A program made the translations under genes and the position numbers. The notes beneath the pieces were generated by a model. The model did not search any database and was not told where the DNA came from. It saw only the letters and a program-made list of their open reading frames with translations. DNA of 5,155 nt, taken from Bifidobacterium breve (lineage in GTDB: Bacteria > Actinomycetota > Actinomycetes > Nanopelagicales > Nanopelagicaceae). The DNA lies in assembly GCA_943324025.2 (NCBI GenBank), contig CALPKA020000058.1:1-5155 (forward strand). Reading direction: 5' to 3'. Of the stretch, positions 1-5,155 are shown one piece after another (positions within the stretch are counted from its first letter, which is position 1; every line of letters begins with the position of its first letter).

Positions 1-26
1 ATGGCTTGATCAAAATCTAAACTCAT
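1..26 (-). CDS. gatB: GatB N-terminus (Asp/Glu-tRNA amidotransferase subunit B), partial
   Basis: Only the first eight codons are visible, reading MSLDFDQA, before the window ends. The ATG overlaps the gatA stop codon in an ATGA arrangement (4-bp overlap), typical of translationally coupled genes. In the GatCAB complex, GatB is the subunit that binds tRNA and phosphorylates the misacylated residue before amidation. Identity rests mainly on position directly after gatC-gatA, plus the short acidic leader that resembles the start of actinobacterial GatB before its first conserved block. A purine-rich GGCAGG at 33-38 (minus strand) lies 6 nt before the ATG and is a reasonable ribosome binding site. 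The sequence itself is too short to prove the family. Confidence 0.75.
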
Positions 27-1522
27 TTTGAACCTGCCAATATTGGTGCGAAATCTAGAATTGGCTTACCCCACTTAGACAGCAGCGCTGCTTCAAGGGC
101 GCCACCTACCAAATACATTCGATCATCTTTCATTGCAGGTGCCATGATTTGAAAACCAACAGGAAGGTTATCTTCTTCAGCAAGCCCGCAAGGCAAGCTC
201 ATGCCACCAATGCCTGCCATGTTAACTGGAATTGTTGCAATGTCATTTAAGTACATCGCTAATGGATCTTCACTTTTTTCACCGATTTTAAATGCAGTTG
301 TTGGAGCAGTCGGTGATACCAATACATCACATTTAGTGAAAGCATTATCAAAATCTTGCTTAATAAGTGTGCGAACTTTTTGAGCAGAACCGTAATATGC
401 ATCGTAGTAACCAGAAGATAATGCGTAGGTGCCAAGAATTATTCGTCGCTTTACCTCACGACCAAACCCTGCCTGCCGGGTTAAATTCATTACCTCTTCG
501 GCACTCTTTATGCCATCATCGCCAACTCGTAATCCAAATCGAATGGAATCAAATCTTGCTAAATTTGAGGAGCATTCACTTGGTGCGATTAAGTAATAAG
601 CAGCGAGCGCGTATTCAAAGTTAGGGCAGGAAACCTCAACGATTTCAGCACCTAATTTAACTAACTCTGCAATTGCATCATTGAACTTATTTGAAACTCC
701 CTTTTGATAGCCATCACCAGATAGTTGTTTAACGATGCCTATTTTCATTCCCTTAACATCTAACTTCTTTGCCGCTGCAACCACATCAGGTACAGCTTGG
801 TTAATGCTGGTTGAATCCTTTGGGTCATAACCGGCAATTACTTGATGTAAAAGTGCGGTATCTAGAACAGTTCTTGCACATGGGCCTGCTTGATCTAATG
901 AAGAGGAGAATGCAACTAAGCCGTATCGAGAAACTCCGCCATATGTTGGTTTAACTCCAACAGTTCCAGTTACTGCAGCTGGCTGTCTAATTGATCCGCC
1001 AGTATCAGTACCAATTGCAAGGGGTGCTTCAAATGCTGCAAGTGAGGCTGCAGATCCACCACCAGATCCACCAGGAATTCGGCTTAAATCCCATGGATTA
1101 TGAGTTGGTCCAAATGCAGAGTTTTCAGTTGATGAGCCCATTGCAAACTCATCCATATTTGTTTTACCTAGAATTACAACGCCGGCATCCTTTAATTTTG
1201 TTACAACTGTTGAATCATAAGGTGGACGCCAATTTTCAAGAATTTTAGATCCACAGGTAGTTGGAATATCTTTTTGAGTCATAACATCTTTAAGTGCTAG
1301 TGGAACTCCAGCAAGAGGCGAAAGTTTTTCACCAGCAGCACGCTTCTTATCTACCTCTTTAGCTTGCGCTAAAGCACCCTCTTTATCCAAATATAAAAAT
1401 GCATGAACATCTTTATCTACCTTTGAGATTTGATCAAAGTGGTCATTGGCTAATTCAACTGCGGAAATCTCTTTGTTGTTTAAAGCATCCGACATCTGCC
1501 AAGCATTATCTCTGATGCTCAT
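23..1522 (-). CDS. gatA: Asp-tRNA(Asn)/Glu-tRNA(Gln) amidotransferase subunit A (GatA)
   Basis: GatA is the glutaminase subunit of cytoplasmic GatCAB. It releases ammonia from glutamine or asparagine and channels it to GatB for transamidation of Glu-tRNA(Gln) or Asp-tRNA(Asn). The 499-residue protein has the usual family length and is intact. The amidase-signature catalytic triad Ser-cisSer-Lys is complete: Lys78 in GVPLALKDV, Ser153 in the glycine-serine loop [11 protein letters not shown] (150-160) and nucleophile Ser177 in [12 protein letters not shown] (171-182). Other family blocks are [14 protein letters not shown] (118-131), [15 protein letters not shown] and, near the end, NLPVGFQIM. 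The ATG directly abuts the gatC stop (TAAATG), and AGGTG lies 8 nt upstream inside gatC, which supports this start and translational coupling. The stop overlaps the gatB start by 4 bp. The same fold covers other amidases, but the gatC-gatA-gatB order makes this assignment secure. Confidence 0.97.
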   Translation of the reverse strand: MSIRDNAWQMSDALNNKEISAVELANDHFDQISKVDKDVHAFLYLDKEGALAQAKEVDKKRAAGEKLSPLAGVPLALKDVMTQKDIPTTCGSKILENWRPPYDSTVVTKLKDAGVVILGKTNMDEFAMGSSTENSAFGPTHNPWDLSRIPGGSGGGSAASLAAFEAPLAIGTDTGGSIRQPAAVTGTVGVKPTYGGVSRYGLVAFSSSLDQAGPCARTVLDTALLHQVIAGYDPKDSTSINQAVPDVVAAAKKLDVKGMKIGIVKQLSGDGYQKGVSNKFNDAIAELVKLGAEIVEVSCPNFEYALAAYYLIAPSECSSNLARFDSIRFGLRVGDDGIKSAEEVMNLTRQAGFGREVKRRIILGTYALSSGYYDAYYGSAQKVRTLIKQDFDNAFTKCDVLVSPTAPTTAFKIGEKSEDPLAMYLNDIATIPVNMAGIGGMSLPCGLAEEDNLPVGFQIMAPAMKDDRMYLVGGALEAALLSKWGKPILDFAPILAGSK

Positions 1523-1819
1523 TTACTCTTCACCTAAAATTTGTGGCACTTTAAATCTTTGCTCAGCAGATGCAGGAGCACCGGAGAGAGCCTGGGCTGG
1601 TGTAAGGCTGGTAGTAACTACATCTTCACGAGTTACATTATTTACTGCTAACGGATGAGAAGTTGGTGCAACATCTGCTGAAGCAACCTCTTGCACCCGT
1701 GCTACGGCGCCAAGAATTACATCCATCTCCCCTGCTAGGTGATCAAGCTCTGCATCACTCATTGAGATACGAGCTAAGCGAGCTAAGTTTGCGACTTCAT
1801 CGCGGGAGATTGCGGCCAT
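1523..1819 (-). CDS. gatC: Asp-tRNA(Asn)/Glu-tRNA(Gln) amidotransferase subunit C (GatC)
   Basis: GatC is the small subunit that wraps around the GatA/GatB interface and stabilises the amidotransferase. At 98 residues it has normal length. It starts with the conserved helix [15 protein letters not shown] (4-18), continues with the acidic helix around residues 22-45, has the N-V-T-R-E-D motif (60-65) and ends in [11 protein letters not shown], the typical GatC C-terminus; the overall pattern is distinctly actinobacterial. The stop codon is immediately followed by the gatA ATG. Upstream, 26 nt separate it from proA. No Shine-Dalgarno is seen before the ATG (CACCAATT precedes it), but a TATACT box lies 8 nt upstream, so translation from a leaderless or nearly leaderless mRNA is inferred. 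Read-through from proA is also possible, as no terminator separates them. Confidence 0.96.
   Translation of the reverse strand: MAAISRDEVANLARLARISMSDAELDHLAGEMDVILGAVARVQEVASADVAPTSHPLAVNNVTREDVVTTSLTPAQALSGAPASAEQRFKVPQILGEE
1531..1535 (-). promoter_or_regulatory. gatA ribosome binding site
   Basis: On the minus strand this reads AGGTG, 8 nt before the gatA ATG and inside the last codons of gatC. It supports the chosen gatA start. It contrasts with gatC, which has no comparable site. Confidence 0.6.
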
Positions 1820-1827
1820 AATTGGTG

Positions 1828-1833
1828 AGTATA
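1828..1833 (-). promoter_or_regulatory. Putative -10 box of the gatCAB promoter
   Basis: The minus strand reads TATACT here, five of six matches to the TATAAT consensus, within the 26-nt proA-gatC gap. Transcription starting 7-9 nt downstream would begin at or within two bases of the gatC ATG. A -35 element is weak: TTCGCG (1851-1856) at 17-nt spacing, inside the last codons of proA. Weak -35 boxes are common in actinobacterial promoters. Confidence 0.5.
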
Positions 1834-1845
1834 ACTGGTGTTAAT

Positions 1846-3114
1846 TCACTCGCGAATTTGGCCGTTTCCGGTAACAATCCAAGTTGTAGTTGTCATTTGC
1901 TCAAGCCCCATTGGGCCACGAGCGTGCATTTTTTGGTTAGAGATACCAATCTCAGCCCCAAATCCCATTTGTTCGCCATCGGTAAATCGTGTGGAGGTGT
2001 TCACCATTACCGCTGCGCAATCATTCATTGAGATAAAACTTTGAATTACCACCGGATCAGTAGCAACGATAGCTTCAGTATGTTTGGTGCCATGCTCTGC
2101 AATATGTTCAATAGCACCATTTACATCAGAAACTTGTGCAACATTAATCTCTAGGGTCCCATACTCAGTGGACCAAGAATCACTGCTAGCTAAATTAACT
2201 GCTAAGCCTACTTGCTTTGCAATTGCCATTGTTGCCTGATCGCAGTTAATTACCACACCCGAGGTGATCAACGACGTCAAAGCAATTGGAGTAAATTGCT
2301 CTGCAATATCTTTGTGAATTAGTAGTGTCTCCGCGGCATTGCAAACACTAGGGCGATCGCATTTAGAATTGATTAAAATTGCAAGCGCTTTCTCAAGATC
2401 TGCAGATTTATCAACATAGACGTGGCAAACACCAGCACCAGTTTCAATTGTTGGGACTGTAGCCTCACTTACAACTGAGTTAATTAGTTGAGCACTTCCG
2501 CGTGGAATAACAAGATCAACTTTGCCGCGGGCTGTTAGCAGGGCACTTACAGTTGATCTGTCATCTGATGGGACTAATTGAATTACATCAGGTGAAATCT
2601 CACTTGATGCAAAAGCTTGTTTCATCACCTTAATTAGAATTTGGTTGCTTTCAACCGCCGAGGATGAGCCACGCAGTAAGGCAGCATTTCCAGATTTGAT
2701 TAATATCACCGCTGCATCAATAGTTACATTTGGACGGGCTTCATAAACCATTCCTACTACGCCAAATGGGACCGATACCTGTTTTAGATTTAATCCATTC
2801 TCTAAGTTTCGCTCCACGAGCAACCTTCCAAGTGGATCAGGTAATTTTGCAATATTCCTAGAAGAGTTAGCCATTGCCATTACTCGATCTTTAGTAAGTA
2901 ATAGCCGATCTTGCAATGATTGATTCATCCCCGAACTCTTAGCATTTGCCATATCAATTTGATTAGCTTTTAAGATTGAATCTAAGTTTTTCTCTAACTC
3001 ATCAGCAATGTTTAACAATATTTGATTGCGAGCAGATTCAGAGGAGTTAGCGAGTGAGCGCGCAGCTATGCGAGCCTTCTTTGCTAATTCGGCAATAATC
3101 GCTGTGGCGTCCAT
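1846..3114 (-). CDS. proA: Gamma-glutamyl phosphate reductase (glutamate-5-semialdehyde dehydrogenase)
   Basis: ProA reduces gamma-glutamyl phosphate, made by ProB, to glutamate 5-semialdehyde with NADPH; this is the second step of proline synthesis in the cytoplasm. The 422-residue protein is full length for the aldehyde-dehydrogenase-fold ProA family. Conserved blocks run in order: VPFGVVGMVYEARPNVT (115-131), SGNAALLRGSS (141-151), VDLVIPRGS (199-207), ETGAGVCHVYVD (224-235), the active-site segment RPSVCNAAETLL with catalytic Cys258, and the ProA signature ending EHIAEHGTKHTEAI (336-349). The C-terminal FGAEIGISNQKMHARGPMGLE (385-405) is also typical. The N-terminal helix fits the family from the chosen ATG. 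There is no strong Shine-Dalgarno; a TAGGCT -10-like box ends 6 nt before the ATG, suggesting a leaderless mRNA. ProA is separated from proB by an opposite-strand hydrolase gene, so the two are unlikely to share a simple operon here. Confidence 0.97.
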   Translation of the reverse strand: MDATAIIAELAKKARIAARSLANSSESARNQILLNIADELEKNLDSILKANQIDMANAKSSGMNQSLQDRLLLTKDRVMAMANSSRNIAKLPDPLGRLLVERNLENGLNLKQVSVPFGVVGMVYEARPNVTIDAAVILIKSGNAALLRGSSSAVESNQILIKVMKQAFASSEISPDVIQLVPSDDRSTVSALLTARGKVDLVIPRGSAQLINSVVSEATVPTIETGAGVCHVYVDKSADLEKALAILINSKCDRPSVCNAAETLLIHKDIAEQFTPIALTSLITSGVVINCDQATMAIAKQVGLAVNLASSDSWSTEYGTLEINVAQVSDVNGAIEHIAEHGTKHTEAIVATDPVVIQSFISMNDCAAVMVNTSTRFTDGEQMGFGAEIGISNQKMHARGPMGLEQMTTTTWIVTGNGQIRE

Positions 3115-3120
3115 GGTCTA

Positions 3121-3126
3121 AGCCTA
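3121..3126 (-). promoter_or_regulatory. Putative -10 box for proA
   Basis: The minus strand reads TAGGCT, matching the actinobacterial TAnnnT -10 pattern, with 6 nt between it and the proA ATG. This spacing puts the transcription start on the A of the start codon. The box is one arm of a perfect inverted repeat. The -35 is unclear: CATTTG (3144-3149) at 17-nt spacing is a poor match. Confidence 0.42.
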
Positions 3127-3134
3127 CGGTGAAA

Positions 3135-3140
3135 TAGGCT
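3135..3140 (+). promoter_or_regulatory. Putative -10 box for the serine hydrolase gene
   Basis: The plus strand reads TAGGCT immediately before the first possible ATG (3141) and 6 nt before a second in-frame ATG (3147). If it is a -10 box, transcription would start near 3147 and the ATG there would be used leaderless, dropping two residues. A competing reading is that GGTGA (3128-3132), 8 nt before ATG 3141, is a ribosome binding site on a longer transcript. The sequence does not settle which is right. Confidence 0.38.
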
Positions 3141-4307
3141 ATGCAAATGATGCGTTTGGTTCGAATTATTCGCAATACCGTGATAACCATCGCCCTTTTA
3201 TATGCCGCCTTGTTCATCTTTACAAAGGTAATCCACTACCCCGAACCAATCGCTGCAATAAAATTAGGTTTAGCACCAGCCTCTAAAACTCCCACATTGA
3301 TGCCATGGCATGTGATTGATCCTTCAGATAAACCGATCTCAATCCCTGTTGCCTCAGAAAAAATGCCAGCTGAGATTATGTATAAGGGAACCTCACTCGC
3401 ATTTGGTGAATTCCTAAAGCAAACCGATACCAATGCATTTGTTGTCATTAGGAATGGCGTAATGACATATGAATGGTACAAAGATGGGGTTTCACAGAGC
3501 ACCCAACTTCCCTCTTACTCAGTCGCAAAAACTATGACCTCAATAATGATTGGTCAGTTAATTGCCCAAGGAAAGATTAAAGAAAGTGACAAGTTTGTTG
3601 ATTATTTCCCAAATCTAAAGGCGGGAACAAGTTTTGATTTAGTAAAGATAAAAGACCTTTTGGATATGCAAGCAGGTGTTGGTGTCAGTGATAACTATCC
3701 GGCTGGACCTGCTGGTTGGGGTGTTGCAATTGCACAAATGTATGCCTCAACCGATGTGGATTGGTTTTTAAAACACAACCGAAAGATGGCATTTGAGCCA
3801 GGAAGTAAATCTGAGTATCGAAGCGTTGATTCACAAATGCTTGGCATGATCGTCAAGAAAGTAACTGGAAAAAAAGTTGCTGACTACTTCAGTCAAAATG
3901 TTTGGCAAGTTGTAGGGGCTAAATACCCGGCAACTTGGAATGTTGATCGAATTGGTGGAACTGAGAAAACTTTCTGTTGCTTTAATGCATCAGCAATTGA
4001 TTATGGACGAATTGGAATGTTGTTCCTAAATGGCGGGTATGCAGGGCCAAATAAAGTAATTGATAATAATTGGCTAAAGCGTATGACTACTCCAGTTACC
4101 ACTTTGGATCGAGATTGGGGTTATGGTGCTCAAGTTTGGCACCCTTACCCAAATACCAGTTTGGCCTTGGGATTACATGGACAATTTATTTTTATTAATC
4201 CTGCAACGAGAACTGTGATTGTTAAACTCAGTGATAATCCAACAGATTCAGATCATGAAGCCGATACCGCAAAGGCGCTTTTAGAAATATCTAACCTTAA
4301 AAATTAG
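3141..4307 (+). CDS. Membrane-anchored serine hydrolase, beta-lactamase/NylB-like family
   Basis: The 388-residue protein belongs to the penicillin-binding-protein-like serine hydrolases (Pfam Beta-lactamase, COG1680), nearest in motif style to 6-aminohexanoate-dimer hydrolase (NylB) relatives. The SxxK motif is S127-V-A-K130. The second motif is Y226-R-S in EYRSVDSQMLG, with VTGK following. H346-G-Q in GLHGQFIFINP replaces the KTG box. The family block GTEKTFCCFNASAIDYGRIG (273-292) and WGYGAQVW (326-333) are present. Residues 5-11 are basic (R5, R8, R11) and about 13-28 are a hydrophobic helix with no lipobox cysteine or clear signal-peptidase site, so an N-terminal anchor with the catalytic domain (about 84-385) outside the membrane is inferred. 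The substrate is unknown: a peptide, ester or amide, possibly cell-wall derived. Start is ATG 3141, or 3147/3150. The gene is divergent from proA and converges on proB with a 4-bp overlap of stops. A link to proline metabolism is not shown. Confidence 0.9.
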   Translation: MQMMRLVRIIRNTVITIALLYAALFIFTKVIHYPEPIAAIKLGLAPASKTPTLMPWHVIDPSDKPISIPVASEKMPAEIMYKGTSLAFGEFLKQTDTNAFVVIRNGVMTYEWYKDGVSQSTQLPSYSVAKTMTSIMIGQLIAQGKIKESDKFVDYFPNLKAGTSFDLVKIKDLLDMQAGVGVSDNYPAGPAGWGVAIAQMYASTDVDWFLKHNRKMAFEPGSKSEYRSVDSQMLGMIVKKVTGKKVADYFSQNVWQVVGAKYPATWNVDRIGGTEKTFCCFNASAIDYGRIGMLFLNGGYAGPNKVIDNNWLKRMTTPVTTLDRDWGYGAQVWHPYPNTSLALGLHGQFIFINPATRTVIVKLSDNPTDSDHEADTAKALLEISNLKN

Positions 4308-5092
4308 TTAGGTAGAAAATAAGTACCGACCTGTTTTCCAGCTAAAGCATCAGGCAGGTCAGATAATTTAGTTAATAGCATTCCAATTCCAGCACTTGTT
4401 ACTAATTTTGCCGCTTCAACCTTTGTAACCATACCTCCACTACCAACACCAGACTTTCCTGCACCGCCAAATGTTGAACTATCTAAGCTAGAAATATCTG
4501 CAACCTCATTTATTTGCTTAGCCCCTGCAAGTGATGGATCTGAATCATATAGACCATCTATATCAGTAATTAGGACCAGTAAATCTGCTGAGATCAGTGT
4601 TGTAACTCGAGCTGCAATTCCATCATTGTCACCAAACTTAATTTCCTCTGTACCAACTGTGTCATTTTCATTAATGATTGGCACGACATCTAAGCCCAAT
4701 AAAGTTGTAATGACCGCTTTGATATTCTCAAAGTGAGACGGTCTGTTTATGTCATCGATTGTAATTAGAATTTGAGAAGTTGTTATCTTAAATCTATTGA
4801 AGGATTCGGTGTATTTAGCCATCAACAAGCCTTGGCCAACTGAAGCGGCTGCCTGTTGCTTTGATAGATCAGATGGCCTAGAACTTAACCCAAGTGGTGA
4901 CAGGCCTGCAGCGATTGCTCCTGATGAAACAATTATCACTTGCTTACCATCAGATTTTAACTTTGCGACCATATCCACCAGCTGATCAATCGCAGCTGGA
5001 TCAATGTTTGCACCTGCACTACCAGTAAGCGTTGATGACCCAACCTTTATAACAATGGTTTTGCATTTGCTTAAGTTAACGGACATCTTCAT
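4304..5092 (-). CDS. proB: Glutamate 5-kinase, short form without PUA domain
   Basis: ProB phosphorylates glutamate with ATP to gamma-glutamyl phosphate, the first and usually proline-inhibited step of proline synthesis. The amino-acid-kinase domain is complete: K16 in IVIKVGSSTL, IIVSSGAIAAG (53-63), QQAAASVGQGLLM (79-91), INENDTVGTEEIKFGDNDGI (140-159) with acidic D155/D157, LITDIDGLYDSDP (174-186) and GSGGMVTKVEAA (217-228) with K224. The protein stops at VGTYFLPN (255-262), exactly where the kinase domain ends, so the C-terminal PUA domain of the roughly 367-residue long form is absent. There is no leftover PUA code, because the hydrolase gene follows at once on the other strand. The ATG at 5092 gives 262 residues, but the ATG at 5086 (MSVNLSK) has GGGTGG (5093-5098) at a better 6-nt spacing and is my preferred start. 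The 5' end overlaps the upstream gene, implying co-transcription with it. Confidence 0.96.
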   Translation of the reverse strand: MKMSVNLSKCKTIVIKVGSSTLTGSAGANIDPAAIDQLVDMVAKLKSDGKQVIIVSSGAIAAGLSPLGLSSRPSDLSKQQAAASVGQGLLMAKYTESFNRFKITTSQILITIDDINRPSHFENIKAVITTLLGLDVVPIINENDTVGTEEIKFGDNDGIAARVTTLISADLLVLITDIDGLYDSDPSLAGAKQINEVADISSLDSSTFGGAGKSGVGSGGMVTKVEAAKLVTSAGIGMLLTKLSDLPDALAGKQVGTYFLPN

Positions 5093-5155
5093 CCACCCGA
5101 GGGGTTCTTGGATTAGCTACGTTGTACTCCCACTGCATTTCAATTTCATCTTCAC
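5076..5155 (-). CDS. obgE: C-terminal end of upstream gene, probably GTPase Obg (partial)
   Basis: Only the last 25 codons are inside the window, in the frame ending at a TAA at 5076-5078; the first full codon is at 5151-5153. The peptide starts EDEIEMQWEYNVANP and ends RVDEDVR. The acidic D-x-I-x-M-x-W-E-Y pattern resembles the end of the OCT domain at the C-terminus of actinobacterial Obg proteins, where a GD-V-x-I stretch is followed by an F-x-W/F-E motif. Obg directly before proB is a common order in Actinobacteria and supports the call. The frame overlaps proB by 17 bp (11 bp if the inner proB start is used), the mark of a coupled operon. The piece is too short for certainty; the alternative is an unrelated gene ending here. 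Confidence 0.55.
   Translation of the reverse strand, partial: EDEIEMQWEYNVANPRTPRVDEDVR
5093..5098 (-). promoter_or_regulatory. proB ribosome binding site deciding between two starts
   Basis: The minus strand reads GGGTGG. It abuts the outer ATG (5092), which is too close for ribosome binding, but lies 6 nt from the inner in-frame ATG (5086). This favours the inner start and a 260-residue ProB. The site lies inside the coding end of the upstream gene. Confidence 0.5.

Larger units (their letters stand above)
3121..3140. repeat. Perfect 6-bp inverted repeat between proA and the hydrolase gene
   Basis: AGCCTA (3121-3126) and TAGGCT (3135-3140) are exact reverse complements separated by 8 nt, filling most of the 26-bp divergent intergenic region. 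The symmetry does not extend into the flanks (3120/3141) or the spacer. Each arm serves as a possible -10 box for the gene it faces. It could alternatively be a small operator for a dimeric regulator. The arms are too short and the run of Ts is missing for a terminator. Confidence 0.55.

Noticed and set aside
201..1248. Plus-strand open frames at 201-383, 367-624 and 991-1248
   Set aside because: They lie entirely opposite the intact gatA, have no recognisable motif, show low-complexity Q/L/H-rich translation from the antisense strand, and lack a convincing ribosome binding site.
1446..2044. Plus-strand open frames at 1446-1658, 1822-2031 and 1838-2044
   Set aside because: They are antisense to gatA/gatC or the proA 3' end. 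The last two overlap each other in different frames, and none resembles a known protein.
3121..3140. Inverted repeat as a Rho-independent terminator
   Set aside because: The stem is only 6 bp with no T-run on either side, and it sits between two divergent start codons where no transcript needs to end.
3177..3224. Lipoprotein signal on the hydrolase
   Set aside because: No cysteine follows the hydrophobic segment; the only cysteines are at residues 279-280 in the catalytic domain.
3236..3502. Minus-strand 88-residue open frame inside the hydrolase gene
   Set aside because: It is antisense to the N-terminal half of a well-supported protein and has no family motif or initiation signal.
4797..4985. 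Plus-strand 62-residue open frame opposite proB
   Set aside because: It lies antisense to conserved ProB kinase motifs, so its openness follows from the codon use of proB.
1..5155. Mobile element, CRISPR, defence or other novel multi-gene system
   Set aside because: All but one gene are recognisable housekeeping genes. I see no direct repeats, terminal inverted repeats, transposase, integrase, tRNA attachment site or spacer array.

Overview
The window looks like a piece of a low-GC actinobacterial chromosome, most likely a small-genome freshwater planktonic lineage of the acI/Nanopelagicales kind. GatC begins with the actinobacterial pattern [15 protein letters not shown] and ends VPQILGEE. 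Base composition is clearly AT-rich, intergenic gaps are almost absent, and several start codons lack a Shine-Dalgarno sequence but sit just behind a -10 box. The lineage is inferred from these features, not proven.

Layout, left to right. Positions 1-26 hold the first codons of gatB (minus strand, cut by the window edge). Next come gatA (23-1522) and gatC (1523-1819), also minus. With gatB they form a tightly packed gatC-gatA-gatB operon for the GatCAB amidotransferase, which turns misacylated Glu-tRNA(Gln) and/or Asp-tRNA(Asn) into Gln-tRNA(Gln)/Asn-tRNA(Asn). Upstream of gatC, 26 bp away, is proA (1846-3114, minus), gamma-glutamyl phosphate reductase. A 26-bp gap then separates proA from a divergent plus-strand gene (3141-4307) for a membrane-anchored serine hydrolase of the beta-lactamase/NylB-like superfamily. 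That gene converges on proB (4304-5092, minus), glutamate 5-kinase, with overlapping stop codons. ProB overlaps the end of a partial minus-strand gene (5076 to the right edge), probably the C-terminus of the GTPase Obg.

ProB and ProA catalyse the first two steps of proline synthesis from glutamate and are usually adjacent, often behind obg in Actinobacteria. Here the pair is split by the opposite-strand hydrolase gene. The proA/hydrolase gap carries a perfect 6-bp inverted repeat, AGCCTA-N8-TAGGCT. Each arm reads as a TAnnnT -10 box, and each is placed to give a leaderless transcript from an ATG. A TATACT box sits in the same way before gatC.

I see no mobile element, CRISPR array, RNA gene or defence system. 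Most of the window is housekeeping metabolism. The points worth a second look are the split pro locus, the symmetric divergent promoter and the uncharacterised hydrolase. No gene-free stretch longer than 26 bp exists.
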